Shown here: positions 58,101 to 64,000 of the stretch, in pieces
How the letters are laid out: each line of letters opens with the position of its first letter
Numbering within the stretch: position 1 is the stretch's first letter
Assembly: GCA_963735045.1 (NCBI GenBank)
Contig: CAVTIZ010000002.1
Coordinates: forward strand, 558,001-622,000
Direction: 5' to 3'
DNA: 64,000 nucleotides
Source: Salsipaludibacter sp963735045
GTDB taxonomy: Bacteria > Actinomycetota > Nitriliruptoria > Nitriliruptorales > Nitriliruptoraceae
Translations under genes and position numbers: made by a program
Notes under the pieces: model-generated
What the model was told of the DNA's origin: nothing
The model's database searches: none
The model's input: the letters and a program-made list of their open reading frames with translations, nothing else

Positions 58101-59456
58101 TCAGGCCCCCAGCAGGTTCTGGCCGCACACGCGCAGGGTGGTCCCGTTCACCCCGTCGGCGTCGGGCCAGGCCAGGAACCCGATCGCCTCGGCGACGTCG
58201 ACGGGCAGGCCACCCTGCGACAGGCTGTTGAGCCGACGTCCCAGCTCGCGCGGTCCGAGCGGCATCGCCGCGGTCATCTCGGTCTCGATGAACCCCGGGG
58301 CGACCGCGTTGATGGTGCCGCCGACCGCGGCGACGTCGTCGGCCAGGGCCTCGACGTGGCCGATCACGCCCGCCTTGGAGGTCGCGTAGTTGGCCTGGCC
58401 GCGGTTGCCGGCGATCCCGCTCATCGACGACACGCACACGATTCGGGGGTCGTCCCCCAGCACCGCCCGTCCGGCCTCGGTCCCCAGCAGGGCCCCGTCC
58501 AGCGCCTCGATGGCCGCGAGGTTGACCGCCAGGACGAGGTCCCACCGGTCGCGGTCCATCCCGGCGACGGTCTTGTCGCGAGTCACGCCGGCGTTGTGCA
58601 CCACCGTGTCGAGGTGGCCGTGGCGCTGGGCGACGTGGTCGACCAGGATCGCCCCGGCGTCGTCGCGGGTGATGTCCAGCTGGAGCGCGGACCCGCCGAC
58701 GTCGTTGGCCACGGTGGCCAGGGCGTCGCCGGCCAGCGGCAGGTCGACGCACACGACCGTCGCCCCGTCCCGGGCCAGGGTCCGGGCGATCGCGGCCCCG
58801 ATCCCGCGGGCCGCACCGGTGACCACCGCGACGCGGCCGTCGTGGGGGCGGTCCGGGTCGGCGGCCGGCGCGCTCGCGGGTCCCGACACCGTCAGGCGCT
58901 GGCCCGACACGAATGCCGACCGTCCCGACACCAGGAAGCGCAGCGGGGCGGCCAGCCCGTCGGCGGCGTCGGGCGCGACCTCCACGAGGTTGGCCGTGCC
59001 CCCGGCGCGCAGTTCCTTGCCCAGTGAGCGCACGAAGCCCTCGAGGCTGCGTTGGGTGGCATGGGCGGCCGGGTCGTCGATCCGCGTGGGTGGGCGGCCG
59101 AGTACGACCACCCGGCCCGAGGCGCCGAGGCGGCGGACCATGGTGTGGAAGAACTCGTACAGGTCGGCGAGGTCCCCGGTGCTGGTCAGTCCGGTGGCGT
59201 CGTACACCAGGCCGGCGTAGCGCGGCGTGTCCTGGGCGGCGTCCGGCTCGTGGTGGACGTCCACGCCCGCGTGGTGGAGCACGGTGCGGGCACGGTCGAC
59301 CAGGCCCCCGTCGCCGGCCACCACCACCGGTCCGTCGACCAGGGGCCGTCCGGGCTCGTGGCGGCGCAGCAGGGCAGGCTTGGGCAGGCCGAGCACGTCG
59401 GCGATGCGCTGGCCCACGTCGTGGTTCACGACGCGCGTGTACAGGTCGGCTGGCAT
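58101..59456 (-). CDS. fabG4: FabG4-like high-molecular-weight 3-oxoacyl-(acyl-carrier-protein) reductase
   Basis: A 451-residue protein with a degenerate N-terminal Rossmann half and a full C-terminal SDR. The latter has VAVVTGAARGIGAAIARTLA, LQLDITRDD, VHNAGVTRDKTV, VCVSSMSGIAGNRGQANYATSKAG (Ser, Tyr-x3-Lys) and INAVAPGFIETEMT. This two-domain layout is that of mycobacterial FabG4, an NADH-dependent ketoacyl-CoA reductase. It sits between a thiolase (23 bases upstream) and a MaoC-like hydratase, the same neighbour set as fadA2-fabG4-htdX. Confidence 0.9.
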   Translation of the reverse strand: MPADLYTRVVNHDVGQRIADVLGLPKPALLRRHEPGRPLVDGPVVVAGDGGLVDRARTVLHHAGVDVHHEPDAAQDTPRYAGLVYDATGLTSTGDLADLYEFFHTMVRRLGASGRVVVLGRPPTRIDDPAAHATQRSLEGFVRSLGKELRAGGTANLVEVAPDAADGLAAPLRFLVSGRSAFVSGQRLTVSGPASAPAADPDRPHDGRVAVVTGAARGIGAAIARTLARDGATVVCVDLPLAGDALATVANDVGGSALQLDITRDDAGAILVDHVAQRHGHLDTVVHNAGVTRDKTVAGMDRDRWDLVLAVNLAAIEALDGALLGTEAGRAVLGDDPRIVCVSSMSGIAGNRGQANYATSKAGVIGHVEALADDVAAVGGTINAVAPGFIETEMTAAMPLGPRELGRRLNSLSQGGLPVDVAEAIGFLAWPDADGVNGTTLRVCGQNLLGA

Positions 59457-59479
59457 GGTTGGTCCTCGTGGGGCAGGGG

Positions 59480-60769
59480 CTACTTCTCGATGATGGCGAC
59501 CAGGCCGTTGCCGCCGGCGGCGCAGATGCTGACCAGGGCACGACCGCCGTGCTCCCAGTCGTCGCGCTCGGCCAGCAGCGACGCGGCCGTCGCCACGATC
59601 CTTGCACCGGTGGCCGCGAACGGGTGGCCGGTGGCCAGCGACGAGCCGGCGACGTTGAGCCGGCTGCGGTCGATCGCGCCCAGCGGGGCGTCACGTCCGA
59701 GCCGGTCGGAGCAGAAGTCCTCGTCCTCCCAGGCCGCCAGCGTGGCCAGCACGGTCGCGGCGAACGCCTCGTGGACCTCGTACAGGTCGAAGTCCTGCAG
59801 GGTCAGGCCATGGCGGTCCAGCAGCCGTGGCACGGCGTAGGCGGGCGCCATGAGCAGTCCCTCGTGGCCGTGCACGTAGTCGACCGCGGCCGACTGGGCG
59901 TCGACCAGGCGGGCCAGCACCGGCAGGTCGTTGGCGGCGGCCCAGTCCGGGGTGGCGACCAGGACTGCGGCTGCGCCATCGGTCAGCGGGGTGGAGTTGC
60001 CCGCGGTCATGGTGCCGGTCTCGCGGTCACCGAAGACGGGACGCAGCGACGCCAGCGACTCCCGCGTGGAGTCCGGCCGCAGGTTGTCGTCACGGTTCAG
60101 GCCCAGGTAGGGGGTCACGAGGTCGTCGAAGAAGCCCCGGTCCCACGCCGCCGCCAGGTGCTGGTGGCTGGCCAGGGCGAGCTCGTCCTGTGCCTCGCGG
60201 GAGATGCCCCACTCGGCCGTCGTGATGGCCTGGTGTTCGCCCATCGACAGGCCGGTCGTGGCCTCTTCGTTGCGAGGTGCCTCCGGCGTGAGTTGGCTGG
60301 GACGCAACTGGCCGACGAGCCTGGCCCAGTCCCCGGCGCCGCCGGCACGCTGGGCCTGCAGCAGGATCTGTCGGAGGTCGTCGTTGAGGGCGATCGGGGC
60401 GTCGGAGGTGGTGTCGACCCCACACCCGATGCCGACGTCGACCTGGCCGAGGCGCACCTTGTTGGCCACGGCGACGATCGCCTCCAGCGACGTGTCGCAG
60501 GCCTTCTGCAGGTCGAAGGCGGGGGTGTCGTCGGCCAGGGCACTGGCCAGCACGGCCTCCCGCACCAGGTTGAAGTCGCGGCTGTGCTTGAGCACGGCCC
60601 CGCCGGCCACCTCGCCCAGGGTCTGGCCGGCGAGTCCGAGGCGTGCCACCAGCCCGTCCAGGGCGGCGGTCAGCATGTCGAGGTTGCTGGCCCGGGCGTA
60701 GGCGCGGCCGGACCGCGCGAACGGGATCCGGTTGCCGCCCACGATGGCGGCGTCACGAAGGTCGGTCAC
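59480..60769 (-). CDS. Acetyl-CoA C-acetyltransferase (thiolase), FadA2-like
   Basis: A 429-residue thiolase. The nucleophilic Cys is in DLQKACDTSLEAIVAV, the His in EVHEAFAATVLATL (HEAF), and the second Cys in ALVSICAAGGNGLVA; NVAGSSLATGHPFAATGARI gives the GHP His. It cleaves or forms acetoacetyl-type CoA esters. The predicted GTG start at 60769 has AAAGG about 8 bases before. It opens the three-gene lipid operon. A separate reverse-strand gene upstream (FAD dehydrogenase) ends 131 bases before. Confidence 0.92.
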   Translation of the reverse strand: MTDLRDAAIVGGNRIPFARSGRAYARASNLDMLTAALDGLVARLGLAGQTLGEVAGGAVLKHSRDFNLVREAVLASALADDTPAFDLQKACDTSLEAIVAVANKVRLGQVDVGIGCGVDTTSDAPIALNDDLRQILLQAQRAGGAGDWARLVGQLRPSQLTPEAPRNEEATTGLSMGEHQAITTAEWGISREAQDELALASHQHLAAAWDRGFFDDLVTPYLGLNRDDNLRPDSTRESLASLRPVFGDRETGTMTAGNSTPLTDGAAAVLVATPDWAAANDLPVLARLVDAQSAAVDYVHGHEGLLMAPAYAVPRLLDRHGLTLQDFDLYEVHEAFAATVLATLAAWEDEDFCSDRLGRDAPLGAIDRSRLNVAGSSLATGHPFAATGARIVATAASLLAERDDWEHGGRALVSICAAGGNGLVAIIEK

Positions 60770-60900
60770 GACAGGGCCTTTCGGGACCTCTCGGGCCGCC
60801 GCGACGCGGTGCGCCGGCACGACCACGAAAGAATTGGAGTGGATGCTCAAGGTCCCACGGTACGCCGACTCGCCGACGACGCCAACCGGGCGCCCGACCC

Positions 60901-62565
60901 CTAGTCGCGCAGGGCCCGCACCGCGTGGTGGCCGGCGATGCGACCGCTGAACAGGCACCCGCCCAGGAAGGTCCCCTCCAGCGAGCGGTACCCGTGGCAC
61001 CCGCCGCCCCCGAAGCCGGCCACCTCCCCGGCCGCGAACAACCCCGGGAACGGCTCGCCGCCGGGTCGCAGCACTCGGCTGGACAGGTCGGTCTCGAGTC
61101 CTCCGAGGCTCTTGCGGGTCAGCACGTGCAACCGGACCGCGATCAGCGGGCCCTTCGACGGGTCGAGGATGCGGTGGGGGGCCGCGGTGCGGATCAGGCG
61201 GTCGCCGCGATAGGTGCGGGCGCGTTGCAGCGCCGCGACCTGCAGGTCCTTGCCGAAGTCGTTGGTCAGGTCGCGATCGCGCGCCTGCACCTGGGACCGG
61301 ACGTGGTCGAAGTCCAGCAGGGGTTCGTCGGTCAGGTCGTTCATGCCCGCGACCAGCGACTGCAGCGTGTCGCGGACCACGAAGTCGACGCCGACGTCCT
61401 TGAAGGTCTCGACCGGGCCCGGTGCGCGGTTGCCACCGAAGGCCCGGCTGGCGACGCCGCGCAGGCTTCGCCCGGTCAGGTCGGGGTTCTGCTCGGACCC
61501 GGAGAGCCCGAACTCGCTGGCGATGATCTCCTGGTTGAGGATGAACCACGAGTGGTCGTGGCCGGTGGTGCGCAGGTGGGCCAGCGTGCCGAGCGTGTCG
61601 AAACCGGGGTACAGCGGCGGTGGCAGCCGGTTGCCGACCGCGTCGAACCACAGTGACGACGGTCCGGGGAGGATCCGGATGCCGTGGTCGGGCCACACGG
61701 GGGAGTGGTCGTGCACGCCCTCCACGTAGTGCCACATCCGGTCGGTGTTGATCACGCTCGCGCCCGCGGCATGGGTGATGCCCTGCAGGCGACCGTCGAC
61801 GTGGTGCGGCACCCCGGTGACCATCCTGTCGGGCGGCGTCCCCAGCCGGTCCGGCCAGGCCCGGCGCACCAGGTCCTGGTCGCCACCGATGCCGCCCGAC
61901 GTGACGATCACGATCGGGGCCGACACCTCGAAGTCCCCCACGACCTCACGCGACGACTGCTGGCCCCGTTCCACGTCGGTGGGGGCCAGGATGCTCCCGC
62001 GCACACCCGTCACCGCCCCGTCGGTCACGACCAGGCCGTCCACCCGGTGGCGGCAGCGCAGGTCCAGCAGGCCGTCCACGCGGCCCTTGGCCACGCCGTG
62101 GAGGAACGGCTCGAGTAGGCCGGGGCCCGTGCCCCACACGATGTGGAACCGCGGCACCGTGTTGCCGGGTCCACTCGCGCTGCCGACCCCGCGCTCGGCC
62201 CACCCGACGACGGGGAACAGCTTGATGCCCTTGGAGATCACCCACGCCCGCTTCTCCCCGGCGGCCCAGTCGACGTAGGCCTCGGCCCACCTGCGTGGCC
62301 AGTGGTCCTCGTCGCGGTCGAACCCGGCGGTGTTGAGCCAGTCCCGCCAGGCCAGTTCGTGGGTGTCGGTGATGCCCATCCGACGCTGCTCGGGGGAGTC
62401 GACCAGGAACAGGCCACCGAAGGACCAGTGCGCCTGGCCCCCGAGCGACTGTTTGCCCTCCTGGTCCACCAGCAGCACGGTCCGTCCGGCGTCGAGCAGT
62501 TCCCCGACGGCGACCAGCCCGGCCAGTCCTGCCCCCACGACGATCGCGTCGGCGTCCTGTCCCAC
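60901..62565 (-). CDS. FAD-dependent dehydrogenase, ketosteroid dehydrogenase-like (Rv0785 type)
   Basis: A 554-residue flavoprotein. The FAD loop DAIVVGAGLAGLVAVGELLDAGRTVLLVDQE starts about residue 5, GGQAHWSFGGLF follows, VIVTSGGIGGDQDLVRR is mid-protein, and FAAGEVAGFGGGGCHGYRSLEGTFLGGCLFSG is the C-terminal FAD motif. It belongs to the fumarate-reductase/KstD superfamily, in a subgroup of actinobacterial FAD-binding dehydrogenases of unknown substrate. GTG at 62565 is preferred to ATG at 62607 because GGAGG lies 7 bases before it. It reads towards the lipid operon. Confidence 0.88.
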   Translation of the reverse strand: MGQDADAIVVGAGLAGLVAVGELLDAGRTVLLVDQEGKQSLGGQAHWSFGGLFLVDSPEQRRMGITDTHELAWRDWLNTAGFDRDEDHWPRRWAEAYVDWAAGEKRAWVISKGIKLFPVVGWAERGVGSASGPGNTVPRFHIVWGTGPGLLEPFLHGVAKGRVDGLLDLRCRHRVDGLVVTDGAVTGVRGSILAPTDVERGQQSSREVVGDFEVSAPIVIVTSGGIGGDQDLVRRAWPDRLGTPPDRMVTGVPHHVDGRLQGITHAAGASVINTDRMWHYVEGVHDHSPVWPDHGIRILPGPSSLWFDAVGNRLPPPLYPGFDTLGTLAHLRTTGHDHSWFILNQEIIASEFGLSGSEQNPDLTGRSLRGVASRAFGGNRAPGPVETFKDVGVDFVVRDTLQSLVAGMNDLTDEPLLDFDHVRSQVQARDRDLTNDFGKDLQVAALQRARTYRGDRLIRTAAPHRILDPSKGPLIAVRLHVLTRKSLGGLETDLSSRVLRPGGEPFPGLFAAGEVAGFGGGGCHGYRSLEGTFLGGCLFSGRIAGHHAVRALRD

Positions 62566-62630
62566 GATCGATCCTCCGCTCGGCGGCGAGTCCGTCCTGA
62601 TGGCCATGGTGCCCGCTGGGGCTGGTCGGG

Positions 62631-63488
62631 TCAGTCCGACGACGCCGGGCGTCCGTCCCCGGCCGTCCGCCGGGTCGCGCCCAGCGCGGCACGGATGGCG
62701 TCGCGGGTGCGGGTGGCCTCGTCGCGGGCCGCCTCGGCGAAGTCGTCGCCCCCGGAGGCGTAGAGCACGGCGCGCGACGACGACACCAGCATCCCGGTGC
62801 CCGCAGCGGTGCGCCCGGCGGCCACCGACGCCGCGAGGTCGCCGCCCTGGGCGCCGATGCCCGGGACCAGGATCGGCAGGTCACCCACCCGCTGCCGGAC
62901 CGTCCCCAGCTCGGCCGGCGCCGTCGCGCCGACGACCAGGGCGCAGTCGCCGAACTGGCTCCAGCGCCGGGTCACCATGTCGGCCACGTGCAGGTACAGC
63001 GGCTCGCCGTCGACCAGCAGGGACTGCAGCTCGGCCGCCCCGGGGTTGGACGTGCGACACAGGGCGACGACCCCACCCCGGCCCAGGAACGGACGCGCGG
63101 CGTCGGTGCCCAGGTACGGGTTGACCGTGACGGCATGGGCGCCGTAGCGATCGAAGGCCTCGACCGCGTAGCGCTCGGCGGTCGACCCGATGTCGCCACG
63201 CTTGGCGTCCAGCACCAGGGTGACGTCCGGGTACTCCTCGCGGATGCGCCGGCACAGCCGCTCGAGCTCGGTCTCGGCCCCGAGCGCGGCGAAGTGGGCG
63301 ATCTGCGGCTTGAACGCGCACACCAGGTCTGCGGTCGCGTCCACGATCGCGTCCAGGAAGTCGCCGGCGCCGGCGGGGCTGCGGGGGAAGTCGCTGGGGA
63401 GGCGGTCGGGATGGGGGTCCAGACCCACGCACAACATCGAGTCGGCGTGGTCCCACGCGTGGGCCAGCTGGTCGTGGAAGCCGGTCAC
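62631..63488 (-). CDS. pyrF: Orotidine-5'-phosphate decarboxylase (type 2)
   Basis: A 285-residue barrel that decarboxylates OMP to UMP in pyrimidine synthesis. MLCVGLDPHPDRLP and VCAFKPQIAHFAALGAE lead to the catalytic VTLVLDAKRGDIGSTAERYA with the Asp-x-Lys-x2-Asp array. NPYLGTDAARPFL, VALCRTSNPGAAELQ and VPGIGAQGGDL complete the long-form (PyrF type 2) family common in actinobacteria. The start is GTG at 63488, with GGGGAA upstream. Confidence 0.95.
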   Translation of the reverse strand: MTGFHDQLAHAWDHADSMLCVGLDPHPDRLPSDFPRSPAGAGDFLDAIVDATADLVCAFKPQIAHFAALGAETELERLCRRIREEYPDVTLVLDAKRGDIGSTAERYAVEAFDRYGAHAVTVNPYLGTDAARPFLGRGGVVALCRTSNPGAAELQSLLVDGEPLYLHVADMVTRRWSQFGDCALVVGATAPAELGTVRQRVGDLPILVPGIGAQGGDLAASVAAGRTAAGTGMLVSSSRAVLYASGGDDFAEAARDEATRTRDAIRAALGATRRTAGDGRPASSD

Positions 63489-63647
63489 GAGGTTCCCCTG
63501 TCCATCGCGGTCCTGCCGACGACGCTAGCTGAGGCCGTTCGGCGGTGGCCGGTGGTGGCCCGGTCACTAGCGTCGGCGCCGTCGGGGGGACCGCATGCCC
63601 GCGCTGGTCCGCGGGGTGCGACGACGCAAGACGTCCAGGAGTCCGCC

Positions 63648-64000
63648 GTGCCCCCCGTCACGCCCCCCGCACCCTCACCTGCCCCGCACCCGGGACCGAC
63701 GTCGTGGCGGTCGGACGCGCGCCCGACTGCGCGGCGATCGTCGGTGGTCGCCGCCGTGGTGGCCGTCGTCGCCCTGGCCGTCGGCGCGGTGGCGCCCACG
63801 GCCAGCGCCCAGGACGCGCCGGAACGCGACCCGCTGGTCGTCCTGCACGGGATCACGGGCTCGTACCTGGCCGACGCCGACGGCGACGAGGTGTGGCCGG
63901 ACGAGGGCGCGACCGTGACGTCGCTGGGCGACGACCACCTCGACGTGCTCGCCCTGGCACCCGACGGACGCACGCCCGCCGCCGGTGGCAGCGGGGTCCG
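63648..64000 (+). CDS. Start of a secreted lipase/LCAT-like alpha-beta hydrolase (3' end outside window)
   Basis: The frame opens at GTG 63648 with AGGAG 6 bases before and stays open to the edge (117 codons). A Pro-rich start and twin basic residues lead into a hydrophobic signal (SSVVAAVVAVVALAVGAVAPTASA) with a likely cut after A-S-A. Then comes DPLVVLHGITGSYLADADGDEVWPD, which resembles the opening of lecithin:cholesterol acyltransferase/PGAP1-like lipases (P/H-G-I-x-G-S-x-L). The catalytic Ser lies beyond the window. A TAGCGT at 63568-63573 is a possible -10. Confidence 0.6.
   Translation, partial: MPPVTPPAPSPAPHPGPTSWRSDARPTARRSSVVAAVVAVVALAVGAVAPTASAQDAPERDPLVVLHGITGSYLADADGDEVWPDEGATVTSLGDDHLDVLALAPDGRTPAAGGSGV

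Noticed and set aside
1..64000. Prophage, insertion sequence, tRNA or integrative element
   Set aside because: No transposase, integrase, phage structural gene, tRNA-like cloverleaf or long terminal repeat was found by reading both strands.

Overview
The window is very GC-rich (well over 70 percent by eye), packed with genes joined by 4-base ATGA/GTGA overlaps, and carries actinobacterial hallmarks: a mycothiol-dependent-type maleylpyruvate isomerase, a SigB/SigF-type sigma factor, and a fadA2-fabG4-htdX-like gene set. It looks like chromosomal DNA of a deep-branching, high-GC actinomycete. Nitriliruptoria or Acidimicrobiia relatives are plausible, but the sequence alone does not settle this. 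I saw no tRNA, rRNA, CRISPR array, transposase or phage genes.

Layout. 0-6 kb: the 3' end of ppc, a lipoprotein, a Rossmann protein and a HAD phosphatase, then a reverse-strand set (thioesterase, GNAT, MDMPI-type enzyme) and a divergent arsR/arsI pair with a clear double operator. 6-17.5 kb: an accessory block with a five-gene coupled operon (helical protein, acyl-CoA dehydrogenase, methyltransferase, PIG-L deacetylase, glycosyltransferase), a sulfotransferase with several glycosyltransferases, a heme-oxygenase-like diiron protein, a group-3 sigma factor and a degenerate anti-sigma ATPase. A bipartite sequence element (RCATG, exactly 13 bases, CGTGGCAGGT) occurs four times here, each time upstream of and co-oriented with a gene. 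I read it as a candidate promoter class or leader element. 17.3-25.5 kb: metabolism (MetE-like, endonuclease IV, FGGY kinase, GNAT, ilvC) and a MocR regulator divergent from a PNPOx-like gene. Between ilvC and the PNPOx gene lies a strand-asymmetric tandem-repeat tract.

25.6-46.4 kb is the most interesting stretch. It holds a barbiturase/cyanuric acid hydrolase-family amidohydrolase, an NCS2 nucleobase permease, and a tight operon of carbamate kinase, DUF2877 (AllH-like), FdrA (AllF-like) and DUF1116 (AllG-like). Further on is a xanthine-dehydrogenase/CoxMSL-type molybdenum hydroxylase operon with a CoxG-like protein. Together they suggest a ring-degradation route: uptake, hydroxylation to barbiturate, ring opening to ureidomalonate, then phosphorolytic release of carbamoyl phosphate and ATP formation by carbamate kinase. 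That would replace the ureidomalonase hydrolysis known from Rhodococcus. A sugar block lies between (epimerase, membrane protein-GT2 fusion, GtrA, UDP-sulfoquinovose synthase), so the pathway is split over several transcription units and the assignment remains inference.

46.5-64 kb: a 2,956-residue surface protein of DUF11-type repeats with a C-terminal LPRTG sorting signal, an SRPBCC protein, a membrane-domain/GNAT fusion, a reverse-strand lipid operon (thiolase, FabG4-like reductase, MaoC-like hydratase), an FAD-dependent dehydrogenase, pyrF, and the start of a secreted alpha/beta-hydrolase-like protein cut by the window edge.
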